Source of the DNA: a virus
Length of the DNA: 64,000 bases
IMG/VR virus record: IMGVR_UViG_3300021964_009390
Span: 62,001-126,000 of that record
Reading direction: 5' to 3' (one strand)
Positions 24,012-30,176 of the stretch are shown here, in pieces. Both the position numbers and the translations under genes were made by a program. The notes under the pieces are model-generated. The model ran no database searches and was not told where the DNA came from. It saw only the letters and a program-made list of their open reading frames with translations. Every line of letters begins with the position of its first letter. Within the stretch, counting starts at the first letter, position 1.

Positions 24012-24289
24012 TGAAAACGTCACTACAAACGATGGACAACGACGGAACCGCATTGGACCAAGATCTTGATGTTGCAGATGTTGAGGCGGCAATAGCTCAA
24101 CGTGCAGCGGAACAGCTCAGCAGCGGCAAGGTGCGTGAAGCATACTACAACAGCTACGCATACTTACGAGATTTACAAGAATTCGCGCTGGACTCCAGAG
24201 ACATGGACTTGAAGGAACATATCAAACTCGCGTTGAGCTCACTGGACAATTTTGGTAGAACATTAGACATAGGATACAAATGGGATTGA
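24011..24289 (+). CDS. Small acidic hypothetical protein (92 aa)
   Basis: MKTSLQTMDNDGTALDQDLD... with ALA/Glu helices. Unknown. Confidence 0.6.
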   Translation: MKTSLQTMDNDGTALDQDLDVADVEAAIAQRAAEQLSSGKVREAYYNSYAYLRDLQEFALDSRDMDLKEHIKLALSSLDNFGRTLDIGYKWD

Positions 24290-24411
24290 GCTGGTTAGCA
24301 TGGTTGCTGTTGTTGTTCGTGCCGGTGAGTTGCACGTTGCTCGTGTGTTGGTACTGGTACACCTGTCACAAGATAGACCAACAGTACCGAGACAGACAGG
24401 ATGACGAATGA
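24280..24411 (+). CDS. Small membrane protein (43 aa)
   Basis: MGLSWLAWLLLLFVPVSCTL continues hydrophobic to WYWYTC, one helix, then a charged tail. Overlaps both neighbours. Unknown. Confidence 0.5.
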   Translation: MGLSWLAWLLLLFVPVSCTLLVCWYWYTCHKIDQQYRDRQDDE

Positions 24412-24432
24412 GAGAATTACACCGATACTTAG

Positions 24433-24461
24433 TTGCACAATCTGAAGCAACATCATACAAT
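24433..24461 (+). promoter_or_regulatory. Sigma70-type promoter, predicted leaderless
   Basis: TTGCAC, 17-bp spacer, TACAAT ending 6 nt before ATG 24468. Confidence 0.75.
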
Positions 24462-24467
24462 CATAAC

Positions 24468-24614
24468 ATGAACGACACACTAGACATCATAGTCACTTTG
24501 ATCATGCTCACGCCAATGTTTCTGGTCTGTGCAGGTTTGATATACGACCTGTTCGCCAGTCACAACACACAACAACGCGTGTTGTTCGGATCGGTGCATC
24601 CGGACGAGCGTTAA
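24468..24614 (+). CDS. Small membrane protein (48 aa)
   Basis: Start at 24468 from the promoter; an in-frame ATGA-coupled ATG at 24408 could give a 20-residue longer form from read-through RNA. One or two hydrophobic helices (IIVTLIMLTPMFLVCAGLI). Unknown. Confidence 0.55.
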   Translation: MNDTLDIIVTLIMLTPMFLVCAGLIYDLFASHNTQQRVLFGSVHPDER

Positions 24615-24745
24615 TGTCAGCAACAGATCAAATCAAACTTCACGTGAGCTGCATCAAGCGGCAGATCATACTGCACCACTACAAACAGATCTGGTTCCAT
24701 CTCAAAGGAATCTATCGAGCCATTTTCAACATATCGAACAGATGA
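24614..24745 (+). CDS. Small basic hypothetical protein (43 aa)
   Basis: Overlaps the upstream stop by one base. MSATDQIKLHVSCIKRQIIL..., basic and aromatic. Unknown. Confidence 0.45.
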   Translation: MSATDQIKLHVSCIKRQIILHHYKQIWFHLKGIYRAIFNISNR

Positions 24746-24757
24746 ACACACAAAAAG

Positions 24758-24786
24758 TTGCAGGTTTGATCTGCAGCTCATACAAT
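24758..24786 (+). promoter_or_regulatory. Sigma70-type promoter with repeated leader
   Basis: AAAAAG, TTGCAG, 17-bp spacer, TACAAT; leader AATAATCAGACAACAAAACA from 24791, here without a clear AGG ribosome site. Confidence 0.85.
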
Positions 24787-24815
24787 AAAGAATAATCAGA
24801 CAACAAAACACATTT

Positions 24816-25202
24816 ATGAGTTACAAAACATTACATGACATCAAAGCGCGAGTCACCGCTCGCTGGAAACATCCCCGCTGCAAGTTTCAACGAGGCGATT
24901 ACGCCGAGGTGAGTGCTCAGGTGTTGCCCCGACAGTACGTGAAAATGGACGGAGGCATCGGCGAGGGTCACAGCTACGTGAGCCGGATCAAACGTCGACG
25001 CGTGGGACAGATCGGACGAGTCATCGCGGTGAGCTGCTTGCCTGACGGTCGCATCAGAAGCAACGATTTCAGCTACAGAAACGGTGGTGCGAGTCGCATG
25101 TACACCAGATACTACATTCAATTTCGAGACGGAACAATCATGGGCTACGACAGCCATCATCTGAAACCGGCGTTCAGCCTGGCCAGCCTCACCGGCGCAT
25201 GA
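24816..25202 (+). CDS. Hypothetical basic beta-barrel-like protein (128 aa)
   Basis: Arg-rich; FQRGDYAEVSAQVL, RRVGQIGRVIAVSC and RYYIQFRDGTIMGYDSHHLK suggest an SH3-like small barrel. Nucleic-acid binding is possible from charge alone. Unknown family. Confidence 0.6.
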   Translation: MSYKTLHDIKARVTARWKHPRCKFQRGDYAEVSAQVLPRQYVKMDGGIGEGHSYVSRIKRRRVGQIGRVIAVSCLPDGRIRSNDFSYRNGGASRMYTRYYIQFRDGTIMGYDSHHLKPAFSLASLTGA

Positions 25203-25570
25203 TCAATCTGTCACACTTGCACAATCCTGCCGGAATCAACCTGGGACCCTATCGAACCATGCCAATCAAACAACGACAAACAAAAACCGCCCGCAAACAA
25301 CGTCGCAAGACCGAACAGGAGCGACTGGAAACCAAAGCCAGAAGCCCCGGCGTGCCACCCAACACGTGTCCGTACATCGACCTGACTCAGACCATGATAC
25401 AGGACCTGGTGAACAGCTACGACGATCTGAAGAGCAACAATCATCACAATCCCCTGGTGGAGGAGATAGGCGAACGAGCCAAAGACATGTTGGAGTACAT
25501 CAGACGAGCCAACGAGACCATGCGAGACAACAGCGCGTTCTGGTATCAACAGTACAAGAACAAACTATGA
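25199..25570 (+). CDS. Hypothetical protein (123 aa)
   Basis: ATGA-coupled. A strongly basic segment (KQRQTKTARKQRRKTEQER), then helices. Unknown. Confidence 0.6.
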   Translation: MINLSHLHNPAGINLGPYRTMPIKQRQTKTARKQRRKTEQERLETKARSPGVPPNTCPYIDLTQTMIQDLVNSYDDLKSNNHHNPLVEEIGERAKDMLEYIRRANETMRDNSAFWYQQYKNKL

Positions 25571-25803
25571 ACAACACACGCTTCTACATGCTCACCTGGC
25601 TCAACTGGATGGTGGGGGTGCTGCTATGCTGGTACGCCTGGACCGGAGACATGCCTCAACGTGAACAGATCGGCTGGTGCATCTTCGGACTCATGTACTT
25701 GGCCATGGACACACCCACCCGAGACGATGGCGGGCACGCGTGTCGAGTCATGGCAAGCTTCATGGCGTTGTTGCTTGCTGCGTGGCTGATATGGAACAGA
25801 TGA
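25567..25803 (+). CDS. Small polytopic membrane protein (78 aa)
   Basis: ATGA-coupled start at 25567. Three hydrophobic segments: LTWLNWMVGVLLCWYAW, IGWCIFGLMYLAM and MASFMALLLAAWLIW. Unknown. Confidence 0.6.
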   Translation: MNNTRFYMLTWLNWMVGVLLCWYAWTGDMPQREQIGWCIFGLMYLAMDTPTRDDGGHACRVMASFMALLLAAWLIWNR

Positions 25804-25883
25804 AACCGAACAAATATTATTCACGTCACAATAAGTTAATGGGTTTGATATCAAGTGAACTAGTTGCCAGATCCCGCGCGTGA
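25800..25883 (+). CDS. Micro-protein (27 aa)
   Basis: ATGA-coupled frame, MKPNKYYSRHNKLMGLISSE then LVARSRA; basic. The next promoter lies in it. Coding status uncertain. Confidence 0.35.
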   Translation: MKPNKYYSRHNKLMGLISSELVARSRA

Positions 25884-25892
25884 CCATACAAT
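25864..25892 (+). promoter_or_regulatory. Sigma70-type promoter, predicted leaderless
   Basis: TTGCCA, 17-bp spacer, TACAAT ending 6 nt before ATG 25899. Confidence 0.8.
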
Positions 25893-25898
25893 CAACAT

Positions 25899-26048
25899 AT
25901 GATCAGAATAACCACACACATCATTTTAATGACAATGACACTCACCGGATTCCTCTGGTGGACACACACGCTGTGGCCGGCTTTCGAGATGGCGTACGAC
26001 TGCATCGTGAACGTGGTGAACCAGAACCTGCCGCCGGCCACTGAATAA
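25899..26048 (+). CDS. Small membrane protein (49 aa)
   Basis: MIRITTHIILMTMTLTGFLW with a following aromatic stretch, one helix. Start set by promoter spacing. Unknown. Confidence 0.55.
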   Translation: MIRITTHIILMTMTLTGFLWWTHTLWPAFEMAYDCIVNVVNQNLPPATE

Positions 26049-26053
26049 TTGAC

Positions 26054-26353
26054 ATGATCACCATACGACAATTGAGACACATGCTGGATGTGGCGTGTGA
26101 ACAACACGAACTCACAGACGAGAGCGAGGTGAGGTTCATCACACGAGGCACGCACTCGGACGTGGTGCACTGGCAACTGGACAAATACACCAGCGTGGAC
26201 TGCAGCATGACGGATCAGATGGCGACGGTGCCTCCGGATCCATCGAACGGACCACCAGCTGACAGAAGGTTCGGAGCCGGAGTGTTGTTGCTGGGTGAGG
26301 AGTGCGTGATGAGATGCACGCCACAGGACATACTTGATCAACTTGACTGGTGA
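26054..26353 (+). CDS. Hypothetical protein (99 aa)
   Basis: MITIRQLRHMLDVACEQHEL... acidic; GAGVLLLGEECVMRC near the C-terminus. Unknown. Confidence 0.6.
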   Translation: MITIRQLRHMLDVACEQHELTDESEVRFITRGTHSDVVHWQLDKYTSVDCSMTDQMATVPPDPSNGPPADRRFGAGVLLLGEECVMRCTPQDILDQLDW

Positions 26354-26650
26354 ATGAGCCCGGTGTATTATAGACATGACTCGATCATCAGCTGCAGTGA
26401 CTCGGACCTGTCCACAATAGAATTTTGCGAACGTAACAATTATAAACAACACAAAATGAACAACATGATGAGACTATTAAAAGCGTTGGGTAATATAGCC
26501 CGTTACACCTGTCTGGGCTGGTACAACACGTACAATCACGTGATAGATTCGTTGGAACGACACGAGAACGTGTGTAAAAAGCGTGTGAATCGTGACAAAA
26601 ACACGGAAAAATATCAGAAAAACCAGCTGAATGAGGCGCCCAAGCTGTGA
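26354..26650 (+). CDS. Hypothetical protein (98 aa)
   Basis: ATG directly follows the upstream stop; an internal ATG 26456 after a TATAAA is an alternative start. The second half is very basic (CKKRVNRDKNTEKYQKNQ). Unknown. Confidence 0.5.
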   Translation: MSPVYYRHDSIISCSDSDLSTIEFCERNNYKQHKMNNMMRLLKALGNIARYTCLGWYNTYNHVIDSLERHENVCKKRVNRDKNTEKYQKNQLNEAPKL

Positions 26651-26666
26651 GAAACCTAGGAGCTTC

Positions 26667-26840
26667 ATGGGAACAACCAGAAATACACGAAATACTAGGA
26701 AACAATTTAAACCAATGATACCACTACAGGATGAAAGGGCAACAAATAATATCCCCGTCCAGTGTAGTATGTATCCGGCAACTAATCATATGTCAACTGA
26801 AAAAAACAGGAGAAACAGTTGTTGCCATCTAATCATCTAG
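26667..26840 (+). CDS. Small hypothetical protein (57 aa), doubtful
   Basis: ATG 26667 follows TAGGAG. MGTTRNTRNTRKQFKPMIP... has low-complexity Arg/Thr/Asn and no family resemblance. Could be non-coding leader sequence. Confidence 0.35.
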   Translation: MGTTRNTRNTRKQFKPMIPLQDERATNNIPVQCSMYPATNHMSTEKNRRNSCCHLII

Positions 26841-26849
26841 ACTACATAA
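26821..26849 (+). promoter_or_regulatory. Sigma70-type promoter with repeated leader
   Basis: TTGCCA, 17-bp spacer, CATAAT; leader contains AACAATCAGAAAACATT, a variant of the repeated leader. Confidence 0.6.
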
Positions 26850-26880
26850 TAATATAACAATCAGAAAACATTATCAGACC

Positions 26881-27099
26881 ATGCCAAGAACCAACACTCA
26901 AGCCGACTCGGCGCTAGCAGAAATGGTAGCAGATGCTGCCCCCGAGCAAACCTTCACACTGCAACAAATATCTGACAAGACCGGTCTGAGTGCCGAGCGA
27001 GTCAGACAGATCGAACGTCAGGCGCTACGACGATTCAGAAGCGGAATCGAGGACTGGCTCAAACGAGAAGGATTCGACGAGTACTTGCCAGACCTGTAA
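26881..27099 (+). CDS. Sigma factor region 4-like helix-turn-helix protein
   Basis: 72 residues. FTLQQISDKTGLSAERVRQI followed by ERQALRRFR is almost exactly the region 4.2 helix-turn-helix of RpoD-type sigma factors, which contacts the -35 element and the RNA polymerase beta flap. No other sigma regions are present. It could compete with or redirect the host sigma factor at the many TTGNNN -35 boxes of this window, or regulate through the beta flap. It is followed by a strong terminator. Confidence 0.8.
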   Translation: MPRTNTQADSALAEMVADAAPEQTFTLQQISDKTGLSAERVRQIERQALRRFRSGIEDWLKREGFDEYLPDL

Positions 27100-27145
27100 C
27101 ACTTTCCCAAAGGCCGTCCCCACCTGATAATCCTGAACTAATCCC

Positions 27146-27181
27146 ACCTCTCGAGTCTGACGGCGCTCGAGAGGTTTTTTT
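27146..27181 (+). terminator. Rho-independent terminator
   Basis: Perfect 10-bp stem ACCTCTCGAG / CTCGAGAGGT with a 10-nt loop and seven T. Confidence 0.9.
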
Positions 27182-27292
27182 GTGGTCGATTCAATCAACC
27201 TATTTGGTGGGACAGGTTGATAAAATGAAAAAATATCCACCTATCCCCTCCCACACAAACCATCACTCTACACTTTACTGTTGAGAAAAAAG

Positions 27293-27321
27293 TTGTCCTT
27301 TAGAGCAGCTTTTGATATAAT
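27293..27321 (+). promoter_or_regulatory. Sigma70-type promoter ahead of a minigene
   Basis: AAAAAAG, TTGTCC, 17-bp spacer, consensus TATAAT ending 6 nt before ATG 27328. Confidence 0.8.
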
Positions 27322-27327
27322 TGTATT

Positions 27328-27351
27328 ATGTTCAGCGATAGAGGCAGTTAG
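27328..27351 (+). CDS. Seven-codon minigene or start of a small RNA
   Basis: ATG TTC AGC GAT AGA GGC AGT TAG (MFSDRGS) sits exactly at the leaderless position of a strong promoter. It might be a translated minigene, a decayed gene or simply the 5' end of a non-coding RNA. Confidence 0.3.
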   Translation: MFSDRGS

Positions 27352-27461
27352 AAAAAACAGACAGACCCACTTTCAGGGAAGGTGATTGAGTTTGCTGCTG
27401 TCCTATAATATCACGAATATGGGGAGGACCATTCCGAAATATATATATATGGCCCACACAC

Positions 27462-27492
27462 AAAAAAAGAGTGGCCTGTTCTGACCACTCTT
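27462..27492 (-). terminator. Rho-independent terminator for leftward genes
   Basis: On the minus strand AAGAGTGG / CCACTCTT with a 10-nt loop, followed by a T-run (A-run 27462-27468 on the plus strand). Confidence 0.8.
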
Positions 27493-27517
27493 GACAGTTA
27501 TGGGTTAGGCTTAAATT

Positions 27518-27721
27518 CTACTGTTCTTCATCAACATCTCCACTTATATGGAACACACAATCCTCTTCTCCTGATCCTGAATGTTCTATAGAACTGATGA
27601 ACACACTACTATTACCATAATAGCTGGTTCGATGCTCTCCATCCAAACACACCTCAAATGAGATGTTGTCTGTATCTTGAAAATCTCTATCCAATCTCTC
27701 CTTCAATTCTCCTACTGTCAT
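27518..27721 (-). CDS. Small acidic hypothetical protein (67 aa)
   Basis: ATG 27721 is preferred because it directly follows the upstream stop with a GGAGGA site. MTVGELKERLDRDFQDTDNI... ends acidic (SGDVDEEQ). Last gene of an AT-rich leftward pair. Unknown. Confidence 0.6.
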   Translation of the reverse strand: MTVGELKERLDRDFQDTDNISFEVCLDGEHRTSYYGNSSVFISSIEHSGSGEEDCVFHISGDVDEEQ

Positions 27722-27722
27722 A

Positions 27723-27887
27723 TTATTTGTCCTCCTTACTGTAATCTGCAAATGAGTAGCTTTCAACACTATCCTGAATCATCTCCATCACAATATCAAA
27801 AGCCTCTTCTTCATCAAAATGATCTCCAGGAAATGTTGATTCAATTTGATCTATACATTCTTTAACTAATTCTTTTAACTTATCCAT
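27723..27887 (-). CDS. Small acidic hypothetical protein (54 aa), paralogue of next gene
   Basis: MDKLKELVKECIDQIESTFP... strongly resembles the opening of the neighbour at 27924-28091 (MDRLKELIEYMMDQM), suggesting a local duplication. Predicted leaderless. Unknown. Confidence 0.55.
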   Translation of the reverse strand: MDKLKELVKECIDQIESTFPGDHFDEEEAFDIVMEMIQDSVESYSFADYSKEDK

Positions 27888-27893
27888 AATTGT

Positions 27894-27922
27894 ATTATCT
27901 TATAATTTGATCTAAAGGACAA
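27894..27922 (-). promoter_or_regulatory. Sigma70-type promoter, predicted leaderless (minus strand)
   Basis: TTGTCC, 17-bp spacer, GATAAT ending 6 nt before ATG 27887. Confidence 0.75.
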
Positions 27923-27923
27923 C

Positions 27924-28091
27924 TTATTTGTAAAGTATGTCACTAAATTCATATTTCAAACTGTCTTTCAAATCCTCATAAACAGCTATTCTGATTCCTT
28001 CTTCTCCATAACTCTCATAATCTCCACTTCTCTTCAAATCAGCTCTCATCTGGTCCATCATATACTCTATCAATTCTTTCAACCTATCCAT
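27924..28091 (-). CDS. Small acidic hypothetical protein (55 aa), paralogue of previous gene
   Basis: MDRLKELIEYMMDQMRADLK..., ends in SDILYK. AAAGGAAAG ribosome site before the ATG; downstream partner of the 28106-28345 gene. Unknown. Confidence 0.55.
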   Translation of the reverse strand: MDRLKELIEYMMDQMRADLKRSGDYESYGEEGIRIAVYEDLKDSLKYEFSDILYK

Positions 28092-28105
28092 AACTTTCCT
28101 TTCTA

Positions 28106-28345
28106 TTATTTTAAAACCTTATCTATTTCAGATTTAGCTACATCCTCAATAGCCATATTAGTATTTGTCATCACATTCTCTTCAGTATTCAACATCACTC
28201 CCTCTCTATCATCAGAAGAAGCTGCATCATACTCACCATCCTCCTCATTCATCTCTCTCAATTCAGTTAAGGATTGGAGATAGAATGTTTTGATGAAATG
28301 TTCAAACTGCTCAAAACTTATATCCTTTTCAGTATCAATTATCAT
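28106..28345 (-). CDS. Acidic hypothetical protein (79 aa)
   Basis: MIIDTEKDISFEQFEHFIKT... with a long acidic stretch (REMNEEDGEYDAASSDDRE). First gene of the AT-rich leftward block. Unknown. Confidence 0.6.
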   Translation of the reverse strand: MIIDTEKDISFEQFEHFIKTFYLQSLTELREMNEEDGEYDAASSDDREGVMLNTEENVMTNTNMAIEDVAKSEIDKVLK

Positions 28346-28351
28346 AAAATG

Positions 28352-28380
28352 ATTATATGAAGAGCTGATGAAATGGACAA
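28352..28380 (-). promoter_or_regulatory. Sigma70-type promoter, predicted leaderless (minus strand)
   Basis: AAAAAG, TTGTCC, 17-bp spacer, consensus TATAAT ending 6 nt before ATG 28345. Mirror-image of the rightward promoter at 28425, with which it forms an imperfect inverted repeat. Confidence 0.85.
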
Positions 28381-28424
28381 CTTTTTCTCCCAGAAAAAAT
28401 CAGGTGCGCCAGGGAGAGAAAAAG

Positions 28425-28453
28425 TTGCAGGTTTGAGCAGTTTTCACTATCAT
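28425..28453 (+). promoter_or_regulatory. Sigma70-type promoter, predicted leaderless
   Basis: AAAAAG, TTGCAG, 17-bp spacer, TATCAT ending 6 nt before ATG 28460. Confidence 0.8.
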
Positions 28454-28459
28454 GTTAAT

Positions 28460-28579
28460 ATGGAAAGAGAATATTACATAATGGAAGTAGAAGGAGCAGG
28501 ATGTTATTGTTTATGTTATGATGATGTAGATGGTAATAGAGTTGTTGTGGATTGGGATTTAGAGATAAGGGAGGACTAA
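28460..28579 (+). CDS. Small acidic hypothetical protein (39 aa)
   Basis: MEREYYIMEVEGAGCYCLCY then DDVDGNRVVVDWD; start set by promoter. AT-rich. Unknown. Confidence 0.55.
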   Translation: MEREYYIMEVEGAGCYCLCYDDVDGNRVVVDWDLEIRED

Positions 28580-28582
28580 AAG

Positions 28583-28611
28583 TTGTCCTTTTTGCTAGGA
28601 GGATTTAAAAT
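28583..28611 (+). promoter_or_regulatory. Sigma70-type promoter (leadered)
   Basis: AAAAG, TTGTCC, 17-bp spacer, TAAAAT, followed by a leader with AAAGGAAAG before ATG 28643. Confidence 0.75.
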
Positions 28612-28642
28612 AAGATTTTAAATTAGTAAAGAAAGGAAAGTT

Positions 28643-28813
28643 ATGAGAGAAGAATTGAAAAAGATTTTAGTGATTAGTTTGTATGATGGAAGTAATGAGA
28701 TTGATGAAGTGGATGAGGAGATGATGAGAGAGATTGAGAGGAGTAGTGAGAAGTGTAAGAAGGGTGATAAGGTGATTTGGATGGATGAAGAGTTTATGTA
28801 TTTGGAATTGTAA
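28643..28813 (+). CDS. Small acidic hypothetical protein (56 aa)
   Basis: MREELKKILVISLYDGSNEI..., Glu/Lys-rich, ending DEEFMYLEL. Very low C content on the coding strand, like its neighbours. Unknown. Confidence 0.55.
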   Translation: MREELKKILVISLYDGSNEIDEVDEEMMREIERSSEKCKKGDKVIWMDEEFMYLEL

Positions 28814-28816
28814 AAG

Positions 28817-28845
28817 TTGTCCTTTTCAAATGATCACCTTATAAT
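28817..28845 (+). promoter_or_regulatory. Sigma70-type promoter, predicted leaderless
   Basis: AAAAG, TTGTCC, 17-bp spacer, consensus TATAAT ending 6 nt before ATG 28852. Confidence 0.85.
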
Positions 28846-28851
28846 TAGAGC

Positions 28852-29067
28852 ATGAAAAGGATTAGAAGTTACAGTTTTGGATATGATATTGACAACATTA
28901 AAGATGTGCAATCTTATGTGATTGACAATTATGATGAAGGAGATTACAACATCCATATTGCTAGAGGAGATGATGTGATGAATTATATGACAATCTTGAG
29001 AGGAGAAGATGAGGAGTTGGATGGATTGATCGACAGTTGTTATGGTGAGGGTGATTTTGAAGAATAA
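28852..29067 (+). CDS. Small acidic hypothetical protein (71 aa)
   Basis: MKRIRSYSFGYDIDNIKDVQ..., ends DSCYGEGDFEE. Unknown; AT-rich block. Confidence 0.6.
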   Translation: MKRIRSYSFGYDIDNIKDVQSYVIDNYDEGDYNIHIARGDDVMNYMTILRGEDEELDGLIDSCYGEGDFEE

Positions 29068-29071
29068 AAAG

Positions 29072-29100
29072 TTGTCCATTTGAGCAGCAGACACTATTAT
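29072..29100 (+). promoter_or_regulatory. Sigma70-type promoter, predicted leaderless
   Basis: AAAAAG, TTGTCC, 17-bp spacer, TATTAT ending 6 nt before ATG 29107. Confidence 0.85.
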
Positions 29101-29106
29101 CATAAT

Positions 29107-29322
29107 ATGGAAGAAGAAAACAACATATGGGAACAAATGGAAACGCACATGCACGAGAATCTGGGAACGTACGGACTCAAGATGATGGATGCATTTTTAG
29201 ATTTGAAAGAATCAGCTGAAGATTGCGGAATGTGTCCGCAAGACACTCCTGAACGTCAGGAACGATTTGAACAGATGAATGGAGAGGCTCATGCTCCAGG
29301 AAGCAGACAACCATCTGAATAA
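29107..29322 (+). CDS. Small acidic hypothetical protein (71 aa)
   Basis: MEEENNIWEQMETHMHENLG..., helical. Start set by promoter. Base composition returns to that of the main region. Unknown. Confidence 0.6.
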   Translation: MEEENNIWEQMETHMHENLGTYGLKMMDAFLDLKESAEDCGMCPQDTPERQERFEQMNGEAHAPGSRQPSE

Positions 29323-29326
29323 AAAG

Positions 29327-29355
29327 TTGTCCATTCAAGCAGCAGACGCTATTAT
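29327..29355 (+). promoter_or_regulatory. Sigma70-type promoter, nearly leaderless
   Basis: AAAAAG, TTGTCC, 17-bp spacer, TATTAT; 7 nt to ATG 29363. The first 30 bases closely copy the promoter at 29072. Confidence 0.8.
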
Positions 29356-29362
29356 ATAAACA

Positions 29363-29479
29363 ATGAAGATAAGATCTACGATACGCGCCAAGGCCACTCA
29401 GGCCCACGCACGACACAACAAGACGCTGGATCGTAAGCGCAAACACAGGAAGGATTATAAGTTATGTTCACAATATTAA
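29363..29479 (+). CDS. Small very basic protein (38 aa)
   Basis: MKIRSTIRAKATQAHARHNK then a KRKHRK stretch; ribosomal-protein-like charge. Possibly nucleic-acid binding. Overlaps the next gene. Confidence 0.5.
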   Translation: MKIRSTIRAKATQAHARHNKTLDRKRKHRKDYKLCSQY

Positions 29480-29658
29480 GAGGAAAGACCGCCATCATCG
29501 ACTGTCAAGATCTACAAGCCGCGATACGATTCGTGCAGAGTCTGGAGAGCGGAATGAATCGTCACAAGGATCATTCACCATACACCATCGTCAAGGCGGA
29601 GGATGTGGAACGACCAGGTGTGAAGATCGGAGCACCTGACGCGTTCGTCACAAACTAA
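29464..29658 (+). CDS. Small hypothetical protein (64 aa)
   Basis: MFTILRGKTAIIDCQDLQAA..., a compact alpha/beta sequence; preceded by AGGAAGGA. Unknown. Confidence 0.55.
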   Translation: MFTILRGKTAIIDCQDLQAAIRFVQSLESGMNRHKDHSPYTIVKAEDVERPGVKIGAPDAFVTN

Positions 29659-29661
29659 AAG

Positions 29662-29690
29662 TTGACCGTCTGAGCACCAGAGCATACAAT
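29662..29690 (+). promoter_or_regulatory. Sigma70-type promoter with repeated leader
   Basis: AAAAG, TTGACC, 17-bp spacer, TACAAT, then AAGAATAATCAGGCAATC and AAGGAAAA before ATG 29745. Confidence 0.85.
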
Positions 29691-29744
29691 TAAGAATAAT
29701 CAGGCAATCAAGCCATCAAACAAAATATAAGGAAAATAACAGTT

Positions 29745-30074
29745 ATGTCAAAAGGAAAAAACACTCGCAAAGCAAAAGTATTTTACACATTACAAGACGC
29801 GTACGGCAAGGACGTGCGCATCGACTTGAACAACTATCGAGTCATCTGCAACAAGACCGGCAAACGCAAGAGCTTCTATCACAAGTACTTGTTCAATCTG
29901 ATCAGTCGCAAGTACGAAAGCAACATCGATCGCTTCAGAACCGAGTATACTAGCAGAGAGGCCGCTCCCAGCAAGAACGAACGACGCGCCAAGCAGCTTC
30001 AGGCACGCATCGATCGTCTGTACAACCAGATTCGAGAGCTCAAAGCCACAAGAAACGAGCTGGTTGTTGACTAA
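29745..30074 (+). CDS. Basic hypothetical protein (109 aa)
   Basis: Basic N-terminus (SKGKNTRKAKVFY), central ICNKTGKRKSFYHKYL, and a C-terminal coiled coil (AKQLQARIDRLYNQIRELKA). Unknown; nucleic-acid or ribosome association is only suggested by charge. Confidence 0.6.
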   Translation: MSKGKNTRKAKVFYTLQDAYGKDVRIDLNNYRVICNKTGKRKSFYHKYLFNLISRKYESNIDRFRTEYTSREAAPSKNERRAKQLQARIDRLYNQIRELKATRNELVVD

Positions 30075-30099
30075 ATTTCTTCCATAACTGATCCTAACC

Positions 30100-30137
30100 A
30101 GGGGCTGGTGAATAGAGTAGCCAGCCCCTCTTGTTTT
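30100..30137 (+). terminator. Rho-independent terminator
   Basis: Perfect 9-bp stem AGGGGCTGG / CCAGCCCCT, 12-nt loop, T-rich tail. Confidence 0.9.
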
Positions 30138-30141
30138 TAAG

Positions 30142-30170
30142 TTGACATCACCCATGAAACATCATACAAT
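30142..30170 (+). promoter_or_regulatory. Sigma70-type promoter, predicted leaderless
   Basis: Consensus TTGACA, 17-bp spacer, TACAAT ending 6 nt before ATG 30177. Confidence 0.9.
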
Positions 30171-30176
30171 AAACAT

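Larger units (their letters stand above)
27182..27517. other. Intergenic region with one promoter and no clear gene
   Basis: About 340 bases. It holds the leaderless-type promoter at 27293, a seven-codon frame (27328-27351), an unassigned stretch with a second TATAAT at 27410, an AT repeat around 27440 and the terminator of the leftward genes. A short RNA starting at 27328 is possible. Confidence 0.5.

Noticed and set aside
25892-26452. 186-codon minus-strand frame
   Set aside because: Shadow of the plus-strand genes at 25899, 26054 and 26354; composition low-complexity (His/Val/Arg) and no start signals.
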